The notes below the pieces were generated by a model. It searched no databases. It was given only the letters and a program-made list of their open reading frames with translations, and was not told the DNA's origin. Of a stretch of DNA of 22,329 nucleotides, positions 1 through 8,785 are shown in pieces. Positions within the stretch are counted from its first letter, which is position 1. Each line of letters begins with the position of its first letter. The position numbers were made by a program, and so were the translations under genes. This stretch comes from Cladosporium sp. IMV 00045. Taxonomy: Eukaryota > Ascomycota > Dothideomycetes > Cladosporiales > Cladosporiaceae. The stretch lies in NCBI GenBank assembly GCA_001931905.2, contig MSJI02000157.1, positions 1-22,329 of the forward strand, in the 5' to 3' direction.

Positions 1-929
1 TGGCGATCTCGCCTCGGTGCAGTGCAGAGACGCTGCGGACCAGGTCCAGTGGGGACTCATGATACGCAACACAATACTTGTGATTCTTTTGTTTATTGGC
101 GCTCAGGGGTTGATCGGGATATCACGGCTATGATCGAATCGGGGATTTGACAGCGGGGATTTGACAGCCAACACACAAACTCACACTTCAGCTTTGGCGG
201 AGTTCGGTTTTCTTTGAAAATGGGTTTAGAGTTCCTTGGTTGAGACTACTTGAAGCTCCCTTGGTCATGCAGATGGACTGCTACAATTTTTGTTTTGTTT
301 GCTCTTCCTCTTTGCAATAATGTGTATAATACCTTTCTTACTACTCTGTACGAGGGATTTTGTCCAAGTTCACAGTCTTGTTCACAGAACTTGATACATT
401 TCTGTTCCAAGGAATATTCCATGAACCAACCACAAGGATAAGGAAATCTATACCGGGGCTTTGATTACTCCCGTGCTTGGGACACCAACCGGAGGAGTTC
501 GGTTTCCGCCCTCAAGCTCCGATAGGCCTGGTACTGATAAACGTATTCGACATTTGTTTGATTTCTCCCGGGTCACGACTTATCAACAGCACAACATTGA
601 TCACCAAGTGCACATCAAGCTGCCTGCACTATCGTGACAGTGTGGTAGGACTGCTGCTGCACAGGAACTTGTTGATGTCTCACACCATGCATGTCTATTT
701 TCCTGCTCGGGTCGATTTTTACAGTCGTGCCGGGACAAGGCCATCGAGAAAACAACTCACTGTTTGGTGCCCGTGAATGGCCGCGTGCCGTCAGCCACCC
801 TTGATCTGTGGTCTCATGTGTCATACACTGAACGTGTGGAATGGACATCTCTGCAAAGGTTGGTCGTGAATTCATTTGATCATGTTCTCGTACGATGTAT
901 CCATGCACCTCCCACCACTGCCATTTGTT
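1..929. other. Intergenic stretch without a recognised gene
   Basis: I see no supported gene here on either strand. The open frames are short, lack recognisable motifs and have no convincing splice signals. The only local structure noticed is a perfect 14-bp tandem duplication near position 150. The right end is the 3' flank of the HET-NACHT-ANK gene: in a shifted frame that gene's last ankyrin repeat would run to a TGA at 930-932. Confidence 0.5.
140..167. repeat. 14-bp perfect tandem duplication
   Basis: The unit cggggatttgacag occurs twice head-to-tail (140-153 and 154-167). No coding or regulatory role is apparent; it looks like a simple slippage duplication. Confidence 0.8.
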
Positions 930-967
930 TCAGACCTCCTGGGCACCATAAGCCCGCAGCAGCTGTT

Positions 968-3958
968 CTACCTCCTTGTAGCCACCCCTTGAGGCAGCAT
1001 TGAGCGCATTGCCCCAAGTTGGGTATTGACATGGGCGCCCTTGTCTAGTAGCAGCTGTACTACCTCCGTATGGCCAAACAATGAGGCAACCTGGAGTGCG
1101 TTGTTGCAAGGTCCGCTCTGCTCGTTGACGTTGGCGCCTTTGTCAAGTAGCAGCTGCACTACCTCCTTATTGCCAGATTCTGAGGCAGCGTAGAGTGTAC
1201 CGGTATTGATTGTAGCGCCCTTGTCAAGTAGCAGCTGCACCACCTCCTTTTTGCCAGAATTCGCGGCAGCGTAGAGCACATCGCTATTGATTGTGGCGCC
1301 CTTGTCGAGTAGCAGCTGCACGACTTCCTTATGGCCGGATGTTGAGGCAGCCTGGAGCGCATCGCTATTGATTGTGGCGCCCTTGTCGAGTAGTAGCTGT
1401 ACGACTTCCTTATGGCCGGATGTTGAGGCAGCTCGAAGGGCTAAGAACAGGTTTCTGCTTGGAGCAGAGATAGCTTCCTCGGATACAGGCACCAAAAGGT
1501 GTTTTGACAGGTGATATAAACCATTGCGGCATGCCCAGAGCCATGGAAGACTTGCCAACGCACTCGGCGATAGCACCCATTTTGTTTTGGACCTCACCTC
1601 TGTGATTGTCCTCTCGATGTCGGACGCGCCCATGTCGTTCAAGAACACCCTTAGCACCTCCCAGCTTGAATTCACAATCGCAGCAATCAACGATGTTCGA
1701 TACCTCTGCTGCTCATCCGGTGTTAGCGCATCAGTAGGACGAGGCATCAACCTCGCGAGATTTCTCTCAGCGCAGAGATAAGTTATGCTGGGTGCTTCGC
1801 TGTAGACATCCGGCTTGGACTTCTGAAATGCGTTGAACAAACTTTGCCAGTCTGTAATTGTGAGCTTGCTGGCCAAGAAGTCCCTCTGAGAAATACTAAC
1901 TGCTGCTTCATTCGCATGGTCCCAAATGTGCGTTGTAGCGTACTCAGCAAATGGGTATCTAGCCCTAAGTGAATTGCGCTCTTCTTCGGTGAATAACTGC
2001 TTTTTGCTTTTGTACTGCTGCATTTGCCTTGGTAACTCAAACTCAACTCCTCGCAGACAGCAGTCCTTGAGCTCCTCATGCGCTGTGCTTTCAAGTGACT
2101 CGTGACTACCGCAGATCTCTTCAAAGCCACCGTCTTTGATCAAGAAGTCACGCACAGACTCGTGTATGAATTGTGCTGTAACGGTCTTGCCCTTGCTCAG
2201 CTCTGCCAGGCCTTTGGATGAACTCAGCAGGAAAGTCTCCATGCGATCGTCTGTGGTTTGCTCAACCCATTCGAGAGCGCCATCGACGCCGGCCATCATC
2301 GCAAAATACCACTCCTTGAGGGTCAAAGGTCGCCGGGCGTACAGAATCCATCGCAGACAGAGCAGAAACTCCCCTTTATCCTCGTTATCTCGAAGAATGA
2401 TTGTCTTGAACAGTTCAGGTAGGCCTCCAGGTATCTCGCGCAGCCTTGACTGCATGGCGTGAAATCTGCCTTTAGCGACGTCCTTCTGGAGGAGTCTGAC
2501 GACCAGCTCCACCCAAAGGAATATGCCATTCGACTTGGCAACGATGTCGCGCTGCATCTTTGCGAGCTCCTCGCCTTTGAGATTCAGCTTTTCGACGTAG
2601 GTGCTCAGATCCTGCCCATGCTCATCCACTTCCTCAAGCACTATCTGCAGCTTTGTCGGCACCTCGATCGTGGGGTAGTGCCGGCTGGCAAGGCAAACGT
2701 AGAGTTCTGCCTCATGAAGGCCATCAAGAAGCTCAATCAGCTCGCTGACGTCGTCCTCATGGCACTCATCCAGTGCATCGATAAAGAGCCAGATTTGTCT
2801 ACCAAGACCTCGAACGGTAGAGGCAAAGACTCTCTGTAGCTGCGACACATCGAAATGGGTGTCAAGCGCATCTAACTCATGCGCAAGTTCTGGCAAGAGA
2901 TCCACGAGCTGCACCAACAGCGAACGGTACAGCCCCATGAATGACCTTTCAAGCTGCTCACCACGAGCATTGAAGTAGAAGTAAAGACGGATAGCCTTCG
3001 ATTTCTTCAGTCGTCGAGTGATGTGTTGATCCAGGTACTTGATCAGGACTGATTTACCGGATCCAGGTTTTCCTTTGATCCAGAAAAATTTGTGCTCCAG
3101 CTTCATCCATTTGGCGCACGCGGGATGGCTGAGAATCCATTTGCAAGTCTTCGCCAAGGGGTCTTCGACAGTGTGACGTCTCGTCTCGAGGGCTTTGAAC
3201 CTCAGAGCCTCTAGGACCGTAGCACGGTGATCGGAATTCGTCGCTGCACTTCGAACTTGTAGTGCAATCGTCCCATGTCGATGTATGATGGCATCTTGTA
3301 GCCGTTGCCAAGCGGATGCGCCTCCTTCACCGTATCGGGGATCAAGGGACACATAACATATGCCCAGCATGCAGTATGCCTTATCCTCCGGCCTCTTTGT
3401 GATACGTTTGGTAGCCCAGCTGAGCCTCGTTGCATGGCCAGGTAGTGGCTCGCCGAGATTAATGCCAGTGATCTTCTTCAGCGTAGTTAACAGGTCCTCT
3501 CTGCTGCCAAGATGGCCATCTCTTGCATAAAACTCGACTGTCTTCGAAGCGATAAGTTCTTGCAACGTCCATCCTCTTGTGAACCACCTGCAATTATTCA
3601 GGCCGTCTCGCCAGTCTGTGTCCAGCTCCTTCCTCTTCCTCGACAAGTCTGACAGGTACACAAAGCAAACGCTTGCTTCGAGATACCACCGCCACATAGA
3701 TCTTATGGCAAAACTCAGCTCTGCATCATTACGCTTGTCGATGCAGCAGGTGTCGATCCAGAAGTAGTCAAGATGCGCAGCCTTGGTCCAATCTCTGCAG
3801 AGCTCTAACTTGCGCATAGATTTCTCTTTGCCATTCTTCAAGTCTTGGTACGTCACCTCTTCCTCATTATTCTCGCTCCAGGTGTGCGAAAGGATAGCGT
3901 ATGGCGGTGGATTATCATCGCACTCGGAGAACTCAAAGTTGCTGTTCAGCAGACGCAT
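968..3958 (-). CDS. HET-NACHT-ankyrin repeat NLR-like protein
   Basis: Intronless, 996 aa. Residues about 1-235 form a HET domain of the HET-E/D/R type: PPYAILSHTW at 18-27, DYFWIDTCCID at 64-74, and RGWTLQELIA at 128-137. A linker leads to a NACHT NTPase with a P-loop GKPGSGKS at 296-303 and a Walker B LFIDALDE at 391-398. Residues 843 onward are ankyrin repeats, four of them nearly identical in sequence. HET-NACHT-repeat proteins are fungal NLR-like STAND proteins that trigger heterokaryon incompatibility or other non-self responses; here the sensor would be the ankyrin array. The ATG at 3956-3958 begins directly at the canonical HET N-terminus. The frame stops at 968-970 with a non-ankyrin tail, while a neighbouring frame carries a further repeat, so a one-base loss near the end is likely. 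The specific ligand cannot be inferred. Confidence 0.93.
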   Translation of the reverse strand: MRLLNSNFEFSECDDNPPPYAILSHTWSENNEEEVTYQDLKNGKEKSMRKLELCRDWTKAAHLDYFWIDTCCIDKRNDAELSFAIRSMWRWYLEASVCFVYLSDLSRKRKELDTDWRDGLNNCRWFTRGWTLQELIASKTVEFYARDGHLGSREDLLTTLKKITGINLGEPLPGHATRLSWATKRITKRPEDKAYCMLGICYVSLDPRYGEGGASAWQRLQDAIIHRHGTIALQVRSAATNSDHRATVLEALRFKALETRRHTVEDPLAKTCKWILSHPACAKWMKLEHKFFWIKGKPGSGKSVLIKYLDQHITRRLKKSKAIRLYFYFNARGEQLERSFMGLYRSLLVQLVDLLPELAHELDALDTHFDVSQLQRVFASTVRGLGRQIWLFIDALDECHEDDVSELIELLDGLHEAELYVCLASRHYPTIEVPTKLQIVLEEVDEHGQDLSTYVEKLNLKGEELAKMQRDIVAKSNGIFLWVELVVRLLQKDVAKGRFHAMQSRLREIPGGLPELFKTIILRDNEDKGEFLLCLRWILYARRPLTLKEWYFAMMAGVDGALEWVEQTTDDRMETFLLSSSKGLAELSKGKTVTAQFIHESVRDFLIKDGGFEEICGSHESLESTAHEELKDCCLRGVEFELPRQMQQYKSKKQLFTEEERNSLRARYPFAEYATTHIWDHANEAAVSISQRDFLASKLTITDWQSLFNAFQKSKPDVYSEAPSITYLCAERNLARLMPRPTDALTPDEQQRYRTSLIAAIVNSSWEVLRVFLNDMGASDIERTITEVRSKTKWVLSPSALASLPWLWACRNGLYHLSKHLLVPVSEEAISAPSRNLFLALRAASTSGHKEVVQLLLDKGATINSDALQAASTSGHKEVVQLLLDKGATINSDVLYAAANSGKKEVVQLLLDKGATINTGTLYAASESGNKEVVQLLLDKGANVNEQSGPCNNALQVASLFGHTEVVQLLLDKGAHVNTQLGAMRSMLPQGVATRR
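1190..1432 (-). repeat. Three near-identical 81-bp ankyrin-coding tandem repeats
   Basis: Units 1352-1432, 1271-1351 and 1190-1270 each encode 27 aa containing EVVQLLLDKGATIN. By eye the first two differ at about five of 81 positions. A fourth, 33-aa unit (1091-1189) and a fifth partial unit follow. Near-identity of NLR repeat units is known in fungi as high internal conservation and goes with repeat reshuffling and allelic length variation. Confidence 0.85.
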
Positions 3959-4637
3959 CTTGTCGTGGCATGATCCCGGCGTCTATGTTGATATTGTCGA
4001 GCAATACCATTCACGAATGGTTGGCTGTGGTCGCCTTCGGTTGGTGCAGCCTGTGGATGTCGTGCCAGTATCTTGTCCAAGTCATCACTCAAGTGGAAGA
4101 GTGCGCCAACCTTACAAATAGCTCGCATACTGGCTGTTATAACAGTTGGCAAGGCAGCAAAGACGATGCTGCAAGGCTAAGCGCTGCGCCTTTGGACGAT
4201 ACGGCCTGCCGCTACGCCCACATCCTCTGCGTTAAACCGGTCAGAGGGGTCCTGCAACTTGCAAGGCTGTGATGAGGCGCAAGCACCATCTTGACGGCGC
4301 AAATATCGAACAGCTCTCGTGCTCTCGCCAAACCACGAATCACACTCCGTCTGACATGCGTGGTGGCTTTGATCTGGTGAACAGTCTTGCCCGATATCCC
4401 AGCACTGTGCTACAGGTACCACTACTCATCTTTGCCCATGTGCTGCCACGTCACTTTCATCTCGAGTCCGTGGCTGCAGCTTCACTTTATCAGAGCCCCT
4501 TGTTTTCTTCGAGTCGACTGCGCGATTCGCAAAAGAATCGGCGTCTTAATAGCATCAAAACAGGAAACAAGAGGAAATGATGGCAATGTGAGTCTCATAC
4601 ATGCAACAGGGCATCCATGCCAGTAAAAAGAGCAAAA
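3959..4637. other. Intergenic region upstream of the HET-NACHT-ANK gene
   Basis: This separates the HET gene start (minus strand) from the 3' end of the tRNA-Gly. It should hold the HET gene promoter. I see no convincing coding region on either strand and no clear TATA box. The A-runs at 4634-4637 and 4625-4629 read as T-runs on the minus strand and fit a Pol III terminator for the tRNA. Confidence 0.5.
4625..4637 (-). terminator. Pol III terminator of tRNA-Gly
   Basis: Immediately after the tRNA discriminator base the minus strand reads TTTT, followed by a second TTTTT. Oligo-T tracts are the standard RNA polymerase III termination signal. Confidence 0.75.
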
Positions 4638-4731
4638 TGCATCGGCCGGGAATCGAACCCGGGGCTAGCCGACATTCGGGGCGATGTACCTCTCATGGCA
4701 ACGGCTAATTTTACCACTAAACCACCAATGC
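4638..4731 (-). tRNA. tRNA-Gly (anticodon GCC) with 23-nt intron
   Basis: On the minus strand the gene folds as a standard tRNA. The acceptor GCATTGG pairs with CCGATGC; the D arm is GTTT/AAAT with loop GGT; the anticodon stem AGCCG pairs with CGGCT; the T arm is CCGGG-TTCGATT-CCCGG. The anticodon GCC is complementary to 4697-4699. A 23-nt insertion (4673-4695) sits directly after position 37, the canonical nuclear tRNA intron site, leaving a 71-nt mature tRNA as usual for tRNA-Gly. No CCA is encoded, as expected for a eukaryotic nuclear tRNA. It lies 55 bp downstream of the O-methyltransferase stop, on the same strand. Confidence 0.96.
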
Positions 4732-4786
4732 ATTGGATGATGCAAAGTGAAGAAATATTGTATATATCGTCTCAATTCAACGATGA

Positions 4787-6075
4787 TCATGCCGGCAAGA
4801 TCTCGACAATCTTCTCGACAGCCCCATCAACATCCCAAATTTCACCAACCTTCAGACCACCAACACTCTCGACCAACTTCCTCCACTGATTCTCTCTCCT
4901 CTCCTGTGCCGAATGCGCACTCATCATGATCATATCCACCGAAGTCTCAAACCACCCCGCCCCAACTTCTGGGATGATAATCTCGTTCAGCAGAACCCTA
5001 CTATACCCCTTCTTCAATGCCGGCTTGAGATTCGCCAGGATCTGCACGCATTGATCGTCCGGCCAGTCGTGCAGAACCATCTTGAGGTAATAAACCCTCG
5101 CTCCCACAATGGACTCGGGCGTGAAGAAGTCGTGCTGGTACGCTTCGATGCCTTTGGCTTTCAGCTCGCCGTTCGCGGACGCCGCTTCAATGGCGCTGGC
5201 GAGGTCTTGCAGCACCAAGCGGCCCGGTATGTTAGCATGATGCTCCCGGAAGCTGACGAGATCGTGCCCGCTGCTGCCACCGACGTCGACCATGAGGACT
5301 TCGTCTGGAGACAGTTTGTCGACAGACCCAAAGACGTTTTCCATAATGTTCGGCATCTGGTGCCATTTGAGCCCGAGCGTTTTGAAGCGCATGTGGTTGT
5401 GGAAAGCTTCGGCTTGGATTTCACGACCGGGCCGACTGATCCATTCGAAATAGTGGTCTTTCGTGCCCATGCCGTACTTCCACGGCGAGTCGTCTTTGTT
5501 GGTCGGGTTCTTGTAGTCGTGTTCGCGGAGGTAGGCGGGGAATTTATCCCCGATGCGGTACATGTTGAACATGTCGACGACTACGCCTTGGCCTTCGGGT
5601 GTTCTGGATCTTAAGTCAGCTTATGGCCAGGACTTCGGGACCATAGTGGCTCTTGTTCAAGTCTCCCACATGACAACGTGATGACATACGCAAGTGTGTC
5701 CGTTATGCCATTTGCAATATACTCATCAGGACCTACTTCCTTGACGAAGCCTTGAGTACAGATATGCTTAAGTAGACGTCCAAGCAATACCGCATCAGCA
5801 CCCGACTTCTCAGCCAGGTGCTTAACGGTGACAGGAGCTTTTTCGTGGGAAATCAGACGAAATACGTCGAGATCGATGAGAACACGACATGCGACGAAGA
5901 GGTAGATTTCTGCGTAACACATACGAGCGATGCGTTCCGCAGGGGTCTCGAATGTTCGCACGAGGGTGGTGGCGAGTTTGAGGAGCTCTTGACGTTGGTG
6001 CTCATCGCCTTGCTTGAATGCACTGGCCTTTGCCTGTAGCTCGGCGGTGAGCTGAGTGATCTTGTGGGAGTCCAT
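4787..6075 (-). CDS. SAM-dependent O-methyltransferase (two exons)
   Basis: Exons 5690-6075 and 4787-5609 flank an 80-nt intron (5610-5689) with donor GTATGT, branch GCTGAC and acceptor TTAAG, giving 402 aa, normal for fungal O-methyltransferases. The N-terminal half is the winged-helix dimerisation region (HLAEKSGADAVLLGRLLKHI). The C-terminal half is the Rossmann methyltransferase: SAM motif I VDVGGSSG at about 236-243, and YLKMVLHDWPDD with the probable catalytic base His at about 309. It would transfer methyl from SAM to a hydroxyl of a small aromatic or polyketide-like metabolite; the substrate is not predictable and no backbone synthase is in the window. I prefer the ATG at 6075 over in-frame ATG 6135, because a TATA box at 6171-6177 would leave almost no 5' UTR for the latter and the 6075 context (AAACATGG) is better. 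Confidence 0.9.
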
Positions 6076-6141
6076 GTTTGTGAGGAAATAGTCGGTGAAA
6101 ACGAGGGATTTCAAAATTGATATTTCCGACAACATGCTCAC

Positions 6142-6579
6142 AACGCGATTATATCGTGCGACTTTGACGCTTATATAATGGTTCCACAGCAGACAGCAAG
6201 AGATGTGGCGGGGTCTGGTCGTTCAGCCGCAGCTGACTCCTGTTGGTCGACGAAAAGTCAATTATGAGCAGTTCAACACTCGGTGCTGATGCATATCAGC
6301 AAGACATGGTCTGCTATAGAAACGCTAAGCAATGGGGAAAAGCTTTACATTGATGAAGACCACGTGGCGTGAGTTGGGAGGGAATATTGTTCCAGAAGCA
6401 TGCTAGCATGCTCTTGTAGTGGGTGTTTTGGATCTAATGACTTTCCAGGCTTCGCTACACATGAACTTTCCCTTAGCTACCCCACCGCTTCCAATTTATA
6501 CTTTCATATATCATTTTGTCCACATCGTCCGTTGTCTTCTGGCTTTTGTGGTGCTTTCTCGACCAGATACGAGTCATCT
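6142..6579. promoter_or_regulatory. Promoter region of the O-methyltransferase
   Basis: A minus-strand TATATAA lies at 6171-6177, about 95 bp before the chosen start codon. The rest of this gap, up to the 3' end of the secreted-protein gene, shows no coding signal that I can support. Confidence 0.55.
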
Positions 6580-7315
6580 TCAAGGCGGGCCGCCGCTACC
6601 CCTCTCGATCCAGTTGTTTGCTCCCTGGGATTCGCAGTCGTCGTTCCATTTGCACACGACGTCTCCTTCGTTGCTTTCATTCGGACTAGTGATGGTGTAC
6701 TCGTCGCCATCCTTCACCCAGTTTGAGCAGCTGGATGCCGTCTGCTGGGTCTTCCAGTCTTGGACAGTGTACTTGAGAAAGAAGGAAATGTCAGCACCTT
6801 CCGTGTGCAAGTTTTTGAAATTCTTCCCGCACTCATGGAAATGTGATACATACCTCAGTGTGATCGATCTCATCCCACATACAGACGCGGTCCCGGTCAT
6901 CATCCGGAGCGGGACACGAGTTGGTCTCACCAGTCGACGTGGACTGGGTGACGGAGAACTCGCCGCTGATCCAAGACCCTCCGTCGGCGCTGAAGGAGGC
7001 TGAGATCTCGTGGGATTCGACTTCCTCGCGCGAGATGGAGCATTCGGCTCCCTCACATCTCAAGCCTCGCTACGGTGCGTCAGCGCGATTGAATCACGTA
7101 TGTCAGACGTGCTCGGGATGACGGCTTACCGTAAGTTGCACTTCGTAGCGCCATTGCTGAGGGCTACCATCGTCGACCAGACGAGTCTCGCGACGAATAG
7201 GACCGCATGCGTTGCCAGGAGGAACACCTTGACGGGCCTCCAATTTTCCTTCCTGGGTTGGTGCGCTGATGGCCAGCGAGGCGAGAGCGCCGACAGTGAG
7301 CAGTTTGCCAAACAT
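6580..7315 (-). CDS. Small secreted cysteine-rich protein (three exons)
   Basis: Exons 7130-7315, 6854-7069 and 6580-6771 are joined across introns 7070-7129 (GTAAGC, branch GCTGAC, GTAG) and 6772-6853 (GTATGT, branch GCTGAC, CAAG). Both introns are phase 0 and the product is 197 aa. Residues 1-18 form a signal peptide (MFGKLLTVGALASLAISA) and a short pro-like segment ending LEAR follows. The mature part has eight cysteines (37, 67, 72, 114, 125, 149, 174, 180), allowing four disulfides, and is acidic and Trp-containing. I do not recognise a named family. Size, secretion and an even cysteine number fit an apoplastic effector-like or wall/defence-associated protein, but nothing shows the function. 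A TATA box precedes it at 7424-7434. Confidence 0.78.
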
Positions 7316-7423
7316 GATTGCGGACGGTAGGTAGGTTCGAGATCAAGGAAAGAAATGTCTGGTGAGTGAAAGTGTGTACTGGAGTGCTCGCTTGATTGTT
7401 GGTTGAAAATCGTGGTCGTCACT

Positions 7424-7434
7424 GCCCTTTTATA
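7424..7434 (-). promoter_or_regulatory. TATA box of the secreted-protein gene
   Basis: The minus strand reads TATAAAAGGGC here, a strong TATA-box match about 110 bp upstream of the start codon at 7315. Confidence 0.65.
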
Positions 7435-8785
7435 TCTTCCCTATTTGGTCTTCGAGCAACGCTTGGAACTGCATCTTTGCATGAAGGATGATGTTCACCT
7501 TGGACGGCGAGTACGGTTGTCACGGCGATGGAACGCTTGGCCATTTGAGTGCTGGCTCCCTTCACGTTGCTGTCTGATTCGATGCGTCGGTATTCGACTG
7601 CATTGAATAGGGAACACCGCCTAGAAGTGTTGGAACGATGGAATGGCTTTGACCCTGCCAACCGCCTGCCGCGACAAAGTGGACCAGAAGGATTGAAGTC
7701 CACAGATCGGCCAGCATCATTCCAAAGGTGGAAGAGCTGCCTGTGAGGGTGTCAATATCTCAGTCGTCAAGATACTCTTTGGGTACACTGTAAGTCTGAT
7801 GATCTAGACGAACACTCAAAGTATACCCTCTAGACGTGAGAGCCTTACTTTTCGTTGTGCAAGCGAGTGGTTTCCGGCTTACGTACACACTCAGCCCTGT
7901 CCTTGAACGACATTCCGTACAATACAAACAGGATTCAGCCCTATCCCCTTGGCGGATTTGGTTCTTCGATGTACAGACGCAATATACAGATCGAGCATGG
8001 TGCTGCCAATAACCAGGATCGAGATGATGTCAGACCAAGAATCGCAATGGACGATTACTATACTCGACTTCGCACTTCAGCTTAGGACTTGCACTACTGT
8101 CCGATCAATTGACGTTGTTCCCGATGGACCTGCCGAGTCTCCAAGGCCGGTTGGTTGTCTTGACTGCATGCAAATGACGAAGAAGTGTCAATGAATGTGG
8201 AGAAGACAAATCCTTCGCTTTCTGATACACCTTGGCTCTTGTCCAAAGTGGAGTCGACTGGAGACTTTCCAGTGCTGAAGTGGGGCCATGCTCGTATTCT
8301 GTGGCCCCAGTCCAGTCATCTACAGTCCGCAAGTGTTAGGTCGAGTAGAGCACCTCTAAATACGTTTCACTTCCTCAAGACAGGCTGAAAGTGTTCGACT
8401 GTAGGTCAATATCGTATCAACGAGGGGTTGCGTGAGGCTTTGAAGCAACACGACATTTGGCTGAAGGACGAAGAGATGCGATCATTGCCAATGGTCCTAG
8501 AGATGCTTAAAGGCTACGCTTGAGCCGACTACAATAGTGACACCTCTTAAATGTTACTCTTCTGCTCGCATCATGCCGGACACTTTTCTTAGGTCAAACC
8601 AAGAGTCATCAATCGCTAGGAGAAATTGACTTGAAGCCATCCATACGCTTCGTCTGATGTAGGACATGCAGTCGCTTTGGTGTCAAGGAGTATCCAACAG
8701 TCAGGAATATACAAACAAAGGGCGATATTTGAAGCGATTTGATGCAGAGCTTAGAGTCGTCGATTTGCAGGGCAGGCGCTACGAT
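7435..8785. other. Gene-poor stretch, nothing recognised
   Basis: About 1.35 kb between the secreted-protein promoter and the 3' end of the kinase-WW-C2 gene. Several open frames of 60-95 codons exist on both strands, but none has a recognisable motif, a matching exon or convincing splice sites. I found no RNA gene and no clear repeat. It presumably contains the distal promoter of the secreted-protein gene and the 3' UTR of the kinase gene. Confidence 0.45.

Noticed and set aside
1..60. Minus-strand ATG at about 60 that could begin a gene leaving the window on the left.
   Set aside because: Only about 20 codons are visible, with no recognisable motif or promoter signal.
4913..5614. A 233-codon plus-strand open frame.
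   Set aside because: It is the antisense shadow of the O-methyltransferase second exon, whose motifs are unambiguous.
7855..8388. Several plus- and minus-strand open frames of 67-81 codons in the gap before the kinase gene.
   Set aside because: No motif, no compatible exon chain and no start or promoter context; chance open frames are expected at this length.
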